The notes beneath the pieces are model-generated. The model was not told where the DNA came from and searched no databases. It was given only the letters and a program-made list of their open reading frames with translations. The position numbers and the translations under genes are program-made. Positions 48,380 through 58,799 of a stretch of DNA of 64,000 nt are shown piece by piece; positions within the stretch are counted from its first letter, which is position 1; every line of letters starts with the position of its first letter. This stretch comes from Enoplolaimus lenunculus. Its lineage: Eukaryota > Nematoda > Enoplea > Enoplida > Thoracostomopsidae. Location of the stretch: the NCBI GenBank assembly GCA_030248215.1, contig JASANG010001478.1, positions 1 to 64,000 of the forward strand. The letters run 5' to 3'.

Positions 48380-48959
48380 CAGGGTGCAACCAGAGTTCGG
48401 GTTCCGTTAGGGAAATTGGTTTTTTCACTATCCGGATCCGGTAATAAATCGGGTATTTTTTCAGCGGAATTTTCCTGTATTTTCGGTATTGAAAATTTTT
48501 GTCATTGAAAATTTTAAAAAAATGCGTATTTATTATAACTTATTTTTCTAAAATCGAATGAGCATGTACTTATTGCCAAAATTTTCAATTTGTGTCATCC
48601 TCTGCAATTCATCATACGTTTTCAACTGCTGTGTTGTGAACGTTTGTCACCTTAAGGGCCGTAACAGTAGATTAAGCGTATTCCTAAGCCTAAGTCTAAG
48701 CGTTGCAAAAATCTCTTTCTAAGCCTAATTCTAAGCCTAAGCAAAAAAATGTAAGCTAGAACCTAAACCTGGACTAATTTTAAAGTAACATGGGCCGCGT
48801 TTGTTTCAGGATTTTGGCGTTCTGGTGCGTTATTACACCATTAAAAGCAATAAAACATCATTACAAATGAGTTTTTCCGTGTCAAGTATTTTTTGTTTTC
48901 CGGTTCCGGTAGTTTTTCAAGTTTGCGGTTCTTTTGTTTATAATTCCGATTGCACCCCG
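48380..48959. mobile_element. hAT MITE, CCGG type, with a nested MITE
   Basis: 580 bp including the insertion. Ends CAGGGTGCAACCAGAGTTCG and inverse CGGGGTGCAATCGGAATT. Perfect 8-bp duplication GTTAATAT (48372-48379 and 48960-48967). A TTAGGC-type MITE is inserted inside. Confidence 0.9.
48648..48796. mobile_element. TTAGGC-type hAT-like MITE nested in a CCGG-type MITE
   Basis: 149 bp. The left end is partly lost (CACCTTAAGGGCCGTAACAG) and the right end is the inverse of GGCCCATGTTACTTTAAAA. It is flanked by ACGTTTGT/GCGTTTGT (7 of 8). The nesting dates it as younger than its host element. Confidence 0.82.
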
Positions 48960-49567
48960 GTTAATATCTATTCAAAGCATGTTGGAAACTCATGGCATAT
49001 TTCACATTTACCGAGGTACCAAGTATACACCAAGAGCTAAATTGTGTTCGAATAGAACGTGAATGAAAATTTTGGACCTATAAACGGTACAGCAAAAGCA
49101 ATCTAGTTTTGGTACGAGTTCCGGTGTAATTGTGATATTTCGAAATTGCATTGTTGCCAGATGGGCAGTAGCCAGCTCGACATGCTAGGGGGTAGGAAGG
49201 GCAACCCCTTGATTTTGCAAGCCCTACAAACGGGGCGAAAAGTGTACTAGAGGACCTGATATTATCTAGCGGGGATGAACCCCTCCCCGTAACTCTAACA
49301 GCGGCGGAGTTGTTTTTATGTTGCAGGTGTGAAAATTACACATATACATCTAAGTTATTTTGAAGCCAGTCAACAAAATAGGGTCATAATTTCAGAAATA
49401 TTGAGCATGCTTCTGAACCAGGCACCTAGAAATACCGTATTCAGCAACAGGCCGAAGTTAGAAATAACCTATTTATTCAACAGGGTAACGTGATCTGGGA
49501 GGTTCGCTAGCAAAATGTTAAACGCTTACTACATTTCTTGGCAGTCTGGTGTCAGGATGTAGGTACA

Positions 49568-49748
49568 CTGCAAAAAATGGTTAGTCAAATTGACCCTTTC
49601 CGAAATAGACTTGTCCGGACTTCGACTGCGTCGGAGTCAATTTGAGTCGAATTTTACTCTGGCGGAGTCAAATTTTGACTCTGTTTTTGTATAGTCCCGA
49701 AAAGCCTATTTCGGAGAGAGTCAATTTGACTCACCATTTCTTGCAGGG
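49568..49748. mobile_element. palindromic MITE, second copy of the 22770 family
   Basis: CACTGCAAAAAATGGTTAGT on the left and its inverse (CTGCAAGAAATGGTGAGTCA) on the right. Internal GGCGGAGTCAA and CCGAAAAGCCTATTTCGG words are shared with 22770-22974. Confidence 0.78.
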
Positions 49749-50287
49749 AGAACTCAGGCGGCAACCGGAGGTGAAAAATACCGATGCCAGAGGTCAACAA
49801 AATTTATCGGATCTGGAGGTGATGCAAAATTACGTAGTTAAAATGATGTTTAATTTGTTAATTTTAGCACCTGCGTGGCTCCGCTCTGGCTACGGGACTG
49901 CTTTGTTGGAATAAGCGAATGTTCTGCTAAAGTATTTATTTTGAGCATTGTAATAAATTTTTTGAAGGAGTCCTCTGTTATGCCTAACCGGTTACTTTGA
50001 AATTTGACGCGATGAGTCGTAGGGTATTAATTGCGGTATTTTTGCAGTAACCTGTTTCAGCGCAAAGATTGGGAATAATGGACTTTAAAAATCAAATCGA
50101 TTGAATAAAAATGAATTTAATAAGAAAGCCGTATATGAAGATCAAAGTAACTGCATTTATTACTGTATAATTAGCCCATTTTTCATTTGGACTGATTTGG
50201 TGTGTAGTCAGCATATCATTACTGCTTAAAATAATTATTAGTGCTGTTTATTAATAATTTTGTATAAGAAATACTTCAATCAATCCT

Positions 50288-52923
50288 ATGAAGACTGGAG
50301 GCCGACGTCAAGTTGGAAGCTTGGATTCGAAGTTGTTCGCACGTGTTCGCGAAGTAAGTATTAATTATAGTTGTTGTGAAAATTAGGTCGTTTTAACTTA
50401 GCCCTTGAAGCGTTGTTAGTATCGTTCGTCGTGAATCCGATATCTCAATCAGGCTCAGGCCAAACGAAATTCTAAGCGCGGTGTAAAGTTAAAAACTGTA
50501 GTACACAGGAGAGAACAGAGAAAATGAGAAATCAGTTTGAAAAAAGTCGACGGCGTAGTTATTCGTTTTAAAATGTTTAAATTGACGTTGAAATTATACG
50601 AATTAGTTCGCGTTTTAAGCACAACTAAACGTTTTTAGTTGACATGCATTCGTGCTGTTTCGTGTTTAGCTGATTAACCAGTTTATAATCTACATTAGAT
50701 AACTACGAAAATATTACCGCCATCTGTTGAGAAGCTTAATTCGGCTGTCATGTAGTGATATGAAAGAACTTGCAGTTTGCAGGTGGCAGGATTGCAGTAG
50801 GAAAGTGTCATCGTGTACAGGTCAAAAAGTTTCTCAATTTTAAGTACGTGCTGCACACGACACAAAGGCATAGAAAAATATGGACATGGTTTGACAGTTT
50901 CTGTTTTATTGAAGGTTTTGAGGTAAGGAATGTTACATATTATTAATTCTTTCTGTTTTTAGATTGCTTCTGTCAATGATTTCCTTGTTTCCGGTCATTG
51001 TGTCGAAAAAATTGTGGACGATTTGCGACGAATGTATCCGGAATATTCGCGACGTAAAAGACGCGAGTTGTGTACTATGGTCGAGCGGAGTAAGTGGCAG
51101 GGTGCGACCTTATACCAAAAAAACCGGAGCAGGTTAATTTGATATCCGGTCGGATCCGGATAATTCAAATCTATCACAACGCAGTTAACAATTTTTCTTT
51201 CCGTGGCCTAAGGTATTCAGTGTTTACGCGACAAAGCTCGACATCTCACGTCGGTGCATTTTTTAACACTTTAACAACGACAAAATAGTAACATGTCTAC
51301 TCACAGCCATAATTACGTTGAACATAAATGTCTAAGTTCAGCGTAGAACTTATTCCCTTACCTGAGCCGTCAGATTGTTTGAGAAGGGAAAATGCTCAAA
51401 TGCGTAGGTTTTGTGACTGAATTGTGGTTAAAATTAAGCTGTCAGTACAAACGCTTGCGGTAGGTTGTTTCACGAGCAACTTACATCTACAGCTTGCGTC
51501 TACTATAACTTACCTGTGTAGACACTGTTGTAATTCATTGTGTTTGTGTCGTTTAGTAGGCACTAAATTCGTTGTATGTGTTTTGTTTCAGTGTGTCAGT
51601 CTACCTCAGAAACTCAACAATGTGTCAGAAAAACAAAAAAGCGTGGTCGGTTAGTATTTTCAAAGCCAGCGTTATTTACCGTAATTTGTAATTTAACTCA
51701 TGCAGTCAGATGTGTTCGTGGTGCAGTATGTGATGTGTAGTGTGTGTTACAGTTGATCAGTATTTCACGTCAAATTGCACTAAAATTAATTTTTTAGTAA
51801 CAGCTGTTATTTTTCAATCTGGTTCCAGATGAAAATCCGTGTTTAGTTTAGCATTCCGGCTTTATTTTAGGTGTTTTTAAAATCATAGTGGCACTTTAGG
51901 CACAGGTTATGTTTCAGTGACAGATTCGATTGCGATTCGTTGTCCGAATATGACGAAGAAACTTTGGTGTCTTATGAGGTATATACTTCAAGATATTTTA
52001 TTATTGATCGGTTATATGCCAAGATTTTTTGCTAGTTTATGTTTCCATAACATTTTTGTCGTAGTAAATTCTGTCTAGTTATCCTGATTTTATGCATTTG
52101 ACAAAGATAACCAAAAGCAATAAATCGCTGTGTCTGGACTTTCAAGGTTATTGGAGACAATATGTTCAGTGTGCGAATGATCATGTGGACAAGATGTAGA
52201 CACTAGCGAACGAAATAGATTTAGGATAGTTTTAAAATAAATTTTGAATTATTGTAGGATACTAATATGCCAAACTCCTCGTTAACAACGCTATATAAAG
52301 GTAGTGCTACGACAATTGCTAATGTCCCAGTTAAGGTATGTTTTTATGTTTGAACTTATCAAGTTTTTGTTTTCATTCTTTTATTACTTTCACTTCAGTG
52401 TTGTTTGATTACTTGACCTGATTTTTTTACAATATTTTTGTCGATTAATACGTTATGTTTAAATGAGAAGCTACATTATAATTATTGCTGGCTGTATTTA
52501 TGTTATATTTTTCATTATTTTGACTGTGGATTTGAACGTGATTAGATGCTACGGTAGTTTTTTGTTAATGATGTGCATTAATCCTACAGGATATGGATTC
52601 GATTTTAACAGAAGAAACGGAGAAAAACCCGCGCCCCCCTTTGAACATAGCAAAGCGACGTAAAGTTAATGGCGAAGATAGAACTGGCATATTGTCTGGT
52701 AAGTTTTATATCAGCTCAGTAAGGAATATCTATAAACCAAATTAATGATTGCATACTTTGGTTATCTGTAGTGATGGTGATATGAGGTTAAATATCAGAC
52801 GTGTTGTTCTAGTTTAAGCTACATTAGAACGATATAAATTATGAAATTGGTTAACCCCAGCAGATGTAACATACTTGCTATACAATTTTAGGCCACGTTA
52901 ACCGTAACCGGCGTAAAAGCAAG
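50288..52923 (+). CDS. NVL: NVL (nuclear VCP-like AAA ATPase), N-terminal exons only
   Basis: NVL is a nucleolar AAA ATPase needed for 60S ribosome maturation. Exons: 50288-50353, 50963-51089, 51592-51649, 51918-51978, 52258-52335, 52590-52698 and tentatively 52892-52923, all GT-AG with matching phases (about 177 residues). The start is the ATG of MKTGGRRQVG. Evidence for NVL: the N-terminal winged-helix-like domain with FLVSGHCVEKIVDDLRRMYP and YSRRKRREL (human NVL has a matching YGRRKRN segment), then an acidic stretch DSLSEYDEE, the conserved MNSSL-like MPNSSLTTLYK, and a basic KRRK nuclear signal. The two AAA ATPase domains are not in the window. The sequence after 53 kb is a virus-like island. 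The rest of the gene may lie beyond 64 kb, or this may be a broken or partial copy. Confidence 0.82.
51097..51190. mobile_element. left end of CCGG-type hAT MITE next to an NVL donor site
   Basis: CAGGGTGCGACCTTATACC begins 6 bp after the splice donor of NVL exon 2 and is followed by GATATCCGGTCGGATCCGG. The right end was not identified. Confidence 0.5.
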
Positions 52924-53084
52924 GTGCCACATTACCCATTGCAGCACCAGTTTGGTGTGTAGTAACGAACAGTATCAACGCTATGAAATATGCAATGTTT
53001 GTATGCCATAAATGTAGAGTAAACTGTACTTTGAGCTAATATCATATAAAACCAAATTTCTTTTCTTGAAGAGTTTTGAGTAGT

Positions 53085-53640
53085 AATAACCCCCGCTAGG
53101 AACAGTCGCACAAAGCTGTCCCAAGGGGGGTTTTCTTGGCGACTAATAGTTGTTGTTATCAAACACACAGTAATTTCTGCATCTTATACACAAAAGTGCC
53201 CACCCCGTCCCACATTACACCTTTACATTTTCAACATATTTCATTAAGGGACATGGTCCATCGATAATCTAGCTAACTATTTTAGAAGTTATGTTACACA
53301 ACTGATGTATGGTCAATTAAAACGTCGTAGAATACTATTAGAAAGCTTTAATTTTAACGATGAATATAATCTTTCTAGCGTTATCCAGCAACTTTTGAAT
53401 TGACCATACATAGTTGTATAACATTGCTTCTAATATAGGTCGCTAGGAGTAGTTATAACCCCCCCCCATGCGACCCCACGTAGGTGGCTGTCCCAGGGGA
53501 GGGTCTTCAGGGTGACTAACAGTGAAAAACGCGCGGGACCCATGGTAATAGTTTCAGACTAAAATTTAGTTCTAATTTTAAAATTAGTCACCCAGAAGAT
53601 CCTTTCCTGGGACAGCCAAATTCAGAAACAATTCCTATTT
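53085..53640. other. three related C-rich/G-rich blocks with CTGTCCCA core
   Basis: AATAACCCCCGCTAGGAACA then CTGTCCCAAGGGGGG (53087-53133); ATAACCCCCCCCCATGCGAC then CTGTCCCAGGGGAGGG (53455-53507); and the inverse TTTCCTGGGACAGCC (53612-53626). Each can fold (CCCC...GGGG). They may mark the left border of the virus-like island or belong to a fold-back repeat. Confidence 0.45.
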
Positions 53641-53867
53641 AAGCAAACTTACACGAAACTGAGATATTTGTTGCATCAATAAATCACGCCTTTTTGATAC
53701 CATTTTGGTTTGGATCAATAAATCACGCCTTTTGTTACCATATTGATTGTTACGGTTGTACCATGTGAAACCCTCCCCCTTTCGCTTTGTCGTATGCTTA
53801 GCGCTAGCCTAACCGCTTACGCGTGTGCATTCTTGCGCACTAGGTGCTGGTCAAAAATTTTTTCATT

Positions 53868-54068
53868 CTCATTTTTTGAACCATTTAGGTTCTCTTGTGC
53901 CCGCCCCCATCCCACATGCACCTTTTCAACAATTTTTTTCATTCTCAATTTTTGAACCATTTAGGTTCTTTTGTGCCCACCCCATCCCACATGCACCTTT
54001 TCAAAAATTTTTGAACAATTTTTTCAGTGTAAATTTTTTATTTTTGAACCTTTTAGGTTCTTTAACAC
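53868..54068. repeat. tandem repeats with TTTTTGAACCATTTAGGTTC and GTGCCCACCCC motif
   Basis: Two to three units of about 85 bp: ATTTTTTGAACCATTTAGGT, then TGTGCCCACCCCATCCCAC, then ATGCACCTTTTCAA. The GTGCCCACCCC...CCCAC.TGCACC motif recurs at about 53199, 57079 and 57240 inside or beside the island. Confidence 0.75.
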
Positions 54069-54202
54069 CGTCAATTCATGCCTCAAGCATGTTTTCTGGT
54101 AGATTTTAATCATTGTGCTGTACTGATTTACAATATTTTACAGCCCAAGATTTTATTTAACTTAATTTTGCTAACGGTTACCAAGCATCTCACAACGTTA
54201 TT

Positions 54203-54925
54203 CTAGAGCTGTTTTTTTCTTTCAAATTTTAATTCTAAAGAAATTCTTCCATTTCCGTATTGTACTGGAGATCCAAGAGAATCTAATAGTTCCAACCGAA
54301 GTTTATTTGAAAACAATATATTACAATCCAAAAATTTTATATGGTTTGGTTCATAATACAAAATTGGTTCTGAAACATTCATATTTGGAATGAGCATAAA
54401 TGCCTTTTTTGAATTGTCCTCGATTATTTGATTTCCAATAAAATCTGATTGCAAAAAGAAAAATTTTGTGAAATGGTAAAGATCTACGGTTTTTTCGCCG
54501 GTTACGGATCCTTCTATGTAGGTTTCGGTAACCCCTAGTGTTCGCTGAAGTTTTAATGATAATTTTTCTATTTTTGCATCTCCAGTACAATTAATTGTTA
54601 CTTTTTTAGTCAACTCGTTATAAACAAATTGAATAAATTTTGCATCTATACTAGCAATTTGAGATTGCAGGTAGCTTATGAAACACTGGTTATCGTAGCA
54701 TACCATTGGCTCAAGAACAACATTATGAGATGTTTTAGTTTTCGGAGAAAAGTAAGTTAAATAGAAATCTTTGGCTGTAATATTGTAAATTGGTCTTGGG
54801 ACAATAATTTTCGTTAAGCCAACTTGGTATTTAGTTAGGCCAAAGTCAAGGAATGTTGTAAGATAACAGTCTATTACAGAATCTGTGATATCAGATTCTA
54901 AGTAAATATACGCACTTTCAATCAT
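54203..54925 (-). CDS. penton-like minor capsid protein (Polinton/adintovirus type)
   Basis: 240-residue reading frame. The overall layout resembles the penton/minor capsid jelly-roll protein of Polintons and adintoviruses: an N-terminal part predicting position and membrane-free strands (LTKYQVGLTKIIVPRPIYNI), a middle YDNQCFISYLQSQI region, and a late strand-rich part with INCTGDAKIEKLSLKLQRTL. In virions this protein forms the five-fold vertices. The length fits the family. Identification is by pattern recognition; a profile search would be needed to settle it. It is treated as part of a fossil element. Confidence 0.55.
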   Translation of the reverse strand: MIESAYIYLESDITDSVIDCYLTTFLDFGLTKYQVGLTKIIVPRPIYNITAKDFYLTYFSPKTKTSHNVVLEPMVCYDNQCFISYLQSQIASIDAKFIQFVYNELTKKVTINCTGDAKIEKLSLKLQRTLGVTETYIEGSVTGEKTVDLYHFTKFFFLQSDFIGNQIIEDNSKKAFMLIPNMNVSEPILYYEPNHIKFLDCNILFSNKLRLELLDSLGSPVQYGNGRISLELKFERKKQL

Positions 54926-55316
54926 TTTTTTGTTTCAATCATTTATTGAACAACATATTTATATGTTTTTCATTAATCATAAAAAAAGATAATGCAAGTT
55001 GCTATCTGGCTTATTTTTTAAACTCAAATTGAAACGCTGCATCTCATATGCCCTGAATAACCAGATAGCAACTTGAAAAGCCTATCTCTATTTTCAATTT
55101 TTGAATCCTAGTCTGCTAATTTATTGAACTATGCTACGCTATCAGAGAAACAGCTCACTATGTGACAACTTGGGCATCGAAGGTGTCAAAATATTGGCTT
55201 GGACTCCACCTACACTGATCTGCTATACTAATTCTGAGATAGGCTGCAGCTTGCATTAAGAACAGAGATAGGTACCATAGAAACACCAAAATTTTACTGA
55301 GCGTTTACATCACTTT

Positions 55317-55661
55317 TTATTCATTGTGTCCAAGCCAGTTAATAACCTGAATATAGTGAGAGAGGAGTTCACATCTATAGCGAGTGCAGAAAACTTGCTG
55401 ATAATGCGGCCGACTTTCATGGTATTCACAACACGATCCGACGAAATGTTTTTCCATGAAGCGAAACGATGGAAATCCCAAATCCCCAAAATCAATCACG
55501 GAAAGATTATAACCCAACCCTGTAGCGACTTGCTTGATGATACTGGATTGGTCCTTTCCCTTCGTGTACACAATTGGCTCAGAAAGACGATTGAACATCC
55601 ATTCCAACGCGTCTTCGACTGTGGTGAACCCATTGTTTCTGATGTCATATGTGCCGTTCAT
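55317..55661 (-). CDS. small reading frame of unknown function in the virus-like island
   Basis: 114 residues with IVYTKGKDQSSIIKQV, VIDFGDLGFPSFR and a spaced Cys/His series (CCEYHES, then Cys residues). A similar layout (KGK...L, DLG.PS, C..H...C) is met in uncharacterised invertebrate transposon/virus proteins; no function is assigned. Confidence 0.4.
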   Translation of the reverse strand: MNGTYDIRNNGFTTVEDALEWMFNRLSEPIVYTKGKDQSSIIKQVATGLGYNLSVIDFGDLGFPSFRFMEKHFVGSCCEYHESRPHYQQVFCTRYRCELLSHYIQVINWLGHNE

Positions 55662-55872
55662 AGCAAGAGAGGAGCTGTAATTAAAGGATTATGAAAAGAT
55701 AATGAATAATAATTATTCGTCACACGTGCTGCGTTGAAACTGAAGTTTAATAAATGAGACTACTCAAAAGAGAACGGTTAGGAGTATTCACGAAAGCATC
55801 TGCTTAAGGAACAAAAAATATGTCTGCAATGACAAATATTAACTAACTTCAAACTTATTTCCTGCCGATGAG

Positions 55873-56220
55873 TCAGTTCTGCTCGGTTGATGTTCGGGGT
55901 GAACGTGAAGTGGAACATGTGTTGTGAGTTTCGAAACTTTGCAGTGATTTCGGTAGTGACTGATAATCCGGAGCCGATCGATGCGGTGTTAAGATAGATT
56001 GCGGCCATAACAGATATTTGTACAGTTTATCGTTATTGGATATTTTATACTGCAAGCGCCAACAGTGCTGCTTATGAACAGTAATGTTACGAATTTTACG
56101 GTCACAGTGAGGACACACAATATGATTCATTGAAGTTAAAAATGAGATCTCAGAAAGAAAACAATTGGTGAACAGCAACGTTAACGCTAATACAGGTATA
56201 AAAAAACTTTGTGAACCCAA
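55873..56220 (-). CDS. zinc-finger-like reading frame in the virus-like island
   Basis: Contains MNHIVCPHCDRKIRNITVHK followed by QHC, a Cys-x2-Cys...His-x3-Cys pattern that could bind one zinc. It lies downstream of a minus-strand TATA promoter at 56303-56311. The frame overlaps another at 55778-56008; the true extent of the product is unresolved. Confidence 0.4.
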   Translation of the reverse strand: MGSQSFFIPVLALTLLFTNCFLSEISFLTSMNHIVCPHCDRKIRNITVHKQHCWRLQYKISNNDKLYKYLLWPQSILTPHRSAPDYQSLPKSLQSFETHNTCSTSRSPRTSTEQN

Positions 56221-56269
56221 AAATCAGATTGTACAGAACGTAACGCAAGAAACAAATGCAACCGAGCAG

Positions 56270-56311
56270 AACAAACTGATGGTGATGGTTATGTTTCGTC
56301 GTCTTTATATA
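56270..56311 (-). promoter_or_regulatory. minus-strand core promoter (TATA plus initiator)
   Basis: TATATAAAG on the minus strand (56311-56303) with an initiator-like TCAGTT about 30 bp downstream (56279-56274). It would drive the 56220-55778 reading frames. Confidence 0.55.
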
Positions 56312-56426
56312 GTTTTCAGATCCAATTAAAAGATCAAAGTCCTGGAAATTGTAAACAACTTATTGACGTAAATTAGGGTATTTAGTCTTAAAATTTTTGC
56401 AAAATCAGCAATTTTCTTATTTTTAG

Positions 56427-56791
56427 GCCTTAATTCAAATATTAATGACCTAGTAAAATATTTCATTAACCCAAATGATGGCGTGACAATTAATAAAGAA
56501 CTTTGTACTGAATATCAGGTGATTTTATTATTAGCAAGAAGTTTTATTGGATTTTCTGTATTAAACATATAACTTTAAAAACTTTGTTCGAAATATCACG
56601 CGATTATTTGGATTACCGAAATATTTTATCAGGTCATTAATGTTTGAATTTAGGCTTATTGTTAGAAATGTCACGCGATTATTTGGATTACCGAAATATT
56701 TTACTAGGTCATTAATGTTTGTATTTAGGTTTAGCAATAATAAAATCGCTGATGTTGCAAAAATTACTGAAATTTTAACTTTAAAATCCAT
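56427..56791. repeat. three copies of an NDLVKYFGNPNNRV-coding repeat, one inverted
   Basis: Two direct copies (about 56583-56650 and 56664-56731, period about 81 bp) read on the minus strand as NINDL(V/I)KYFGNPNNRV. One inverted copy (about 56433-56489) reads on the plus strand as NINDLVKYFINPNDGV. The plus copy is bounded by a TTTTTAG acceptor and a CAG-GTGATT donor. The block lies between two divergent TATA promoters. Confidence 0.7.
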
Positions 56792-56834
56792 AATTTACGT
56801 CAATGGTTTGTTTGCATTTCTCTGGTTTGAGCAC

Positions 56835-56862
56835 TATATAAGAAAGTGGTTTTGAATCAGTT
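56835..56862 (+). promoter_or_regulatory. plus-strand core promoter (TATA plus initiator)
   Basis: TATATAAG at 56835-56842 and TCAGTT at 56857-56862. A likely leader follows, with a GT donor (GAAAAC-GTAAGT) at about 56938. It points right, away from the minus-strand promoter 530 bp to the left. Confidence 0.5.
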
Positions 56863-57536
56863 TTGCCAGTGAACATCGTAACTTTCAACAAGTCGCGCAC
56901 ACTTCAAGACGAACAAAGACGTAAAGGTGAAGAAAACGTAAGTCATAACTTTTTACCTTTCTAGTCGATATAGATCCTGTGTACGAATAATGAGATAGGG
57001 ATAGGAAGAAATGTAAGAATCTACCGATCAAAATGTCACAAACGATCTCGTAGCTTTTAGAGAAATATTCCATTTAACGGGTGCCCACCCCAAACCCACT
57101 TGCACCTATCAATTCTTACAAGTTGTTAGACGGCAACAGAAACATAATCAGAAGATTTAGTAGCATTGTTAACGAAGTTAATGATTGAATATGCAGGGAA
57201 ATGGAATCACTGGTCGAAAAAGTTTTTTCAATTAACTGAACGCCCACCCCCAAACCCACACGCACCAATATTTTCTTGGCTAGGACATAAGTTCCAAAAA
57301 TGTTACGGTCTTGTTCCAAATACCTAACTTTGTCCTTAATGCAAGCCAAAAAGTGAGGTTATAGCTTTTTTGACTGCCTAATGCAGCAACTAAAACTAAA
57401 CAAAAGAGGGAAAACTTGGTTAACCAAGTCTGTAAATGCAAATAAACACGTAGCAAAAATAAAAGCTCAACCAAAAAATATTCGAGATTTTTGAAAATTA
57501 CGCATTTTGAAAAAATACACATCGTTCAGTGAAATT

Positions 57537-57690
57537 TTACAACAAAAATCCACATCTTTGGCACTCTACTTCAACAATTTCATTTAATGAGTTTTCACGA
57601 GCATAGTTCTCAGGTAAAGCAATCAACGATCCACAGTTACCACATATTTCAAAACCACTAAATCCATGAGCTTCTAGATCAACGTTTTGC
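57537..57690 (-). CDS. zinc-ribbon-like terminal exon
   Basis: Open from a TTTTTAG acceptor (57692-57691) to a stop at 57537. It contains ICGNCGSLIALPENY and VECQRCGFLL, two Cys-x2-Cys knuckles about 28 residues apart, as in zinc ribbons. The upstream exon was not identified. Confidence 0.5.
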
Positions 57691-57988
57691 CTAAAAATTT
57701 TAAAAACGAACTTTGTGGAATGGTTGAACTGATAAATGTAAACCTATTGCAAGCAAAGGGTGTAAAACCAGGTGCAACCGGATATTCCGTTCTGACTTTC
57801 GATCTATGGTTTCTGCATTGTAATTCGCTGATGATATTTACGAGTTGTTTAAATTACATGAGAAAAGAAACATTTAAATCTACAAGTTGGAGAATTTTGT
57901 CCTTAGTTTTGATAACGCGGTTTCGGTAGAAATATCCCTCTTCAGTTCCGAAATGTGTAGACCGGTAACACACTGCGCAAAAAATAAG

Positions 57989-58319
57989 CTAAAACTTCAC
58001 TGTAGGAACAACTTTCGCAACATTAGACGGCTTAAAATTCACTTGCTTCTGCAAATTTTTTGGAACGCAATATCCTTCGCTATCAATAGATGCACAGCTA
58101 GGAGTCGCCTTCGAATCTAACGGTTCTGTTGTAGGTTGGTAAGGATTAGCTAAACTGTCAATGGAAGAAAAATCCGAATCTATTCTAGGCGTTGCTATGC
58201 TATCGTATACGTTCTCATTAGACATATTTCTATTATTGAAAACTGACATCTCTATTTCAGCATCAGGATTTGGCCTAGCTTCACGATCAACTTGACGATT
58301 GCGACGATGAACCAAAAAC
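57989..58319 (-). CDS. cytoplasmic-tail exon of a membrane protein
   Basis: Begins after a CTTCAG acceptor with FLVHRRNRQ, a basic stop-transfer segment. A Ser/Pro-rich tail of about 105 residues follows, with Tyr motifs ENVYDSI and EGYCVP, and a stop at 57989. The reading phase at its acceptor matches that at the donor of the transmembrane exon 58730-58585. It lies antisense to, and just left of, the kinase N-lobe exon. Confidence 0.5.
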
Positions 58320-58327
58320 CTGAAGAA

Positions 58328-58528
58328 ATGGAATTGCTTGTTACAGCAGCTTCTGGTATGGTATACAAAGTCAACATGGTACCGTACGTACTTAAAGGAA
58401 ATAGCGGATCTATTTATCTTGCGATAAATTCGACTACAAAGAGGTTTACTATAGTCAAACGGCAACTCACAAATGAAACTACATCAAAACCTCGAGAACT
58501 AGTAATGCTAGAGTATTTACGAAACGTA
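58328..58528 (+). CDS. protein kinase N-lobe exon
   Basis: Reads VLKGNSGSIYLAIN (glycine-rich loop), IVKRQ (the ATP-anchoring Lys) and KPRELVMLEYLRN (helix C with its Glu), then a GTAAGC donor. It is the small lobe of a Ser/Thr kinase fold. The catalytic lobe is at 60421-61041, with opposite-strand exons lying between. The two parts carry compatible donor and acceptor signals. Confidence 0.6.
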
Positions 58529-58584
58529 AGCTAGTTTCTGTGCTTTGTTTGTTATACGCTAAGTATACTAAAATCAATCCTTAC

Positions 58585-58730
58585 GCAACAGCGAATGCTG
58601 AGATCGCTCCAGCAGCGAACGCACCACTGGCAGTGCCCGACACCATACCACTATAATAATAATCACACACACACTCACCATGCACCTTAACTTGGGTTTT
58701 GAGTTTACTACTCATGCAAAACATAAAAAA
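58585..58730 (-). CDS. transmembrane exon of a membrane protein
   Basis: Between a TTTTCAG acceptor (58732-58731) and a GC-GTAAGG donor (58584-58583). It encodes a Cys pair (GECVCDYYY) followed by the small-residue helix SGAFAAGAISAFAVA. The next exon starts with a basic stop-transfer segment, giving a type I layout. Confidence 0.5.
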
Positions 58731-58799
58731 CTGAAAATAATAAACAGCAGATAGGTTGCTAATGTATATAAGCTTCAAAATAAAAACAGTTTTGCTGGC

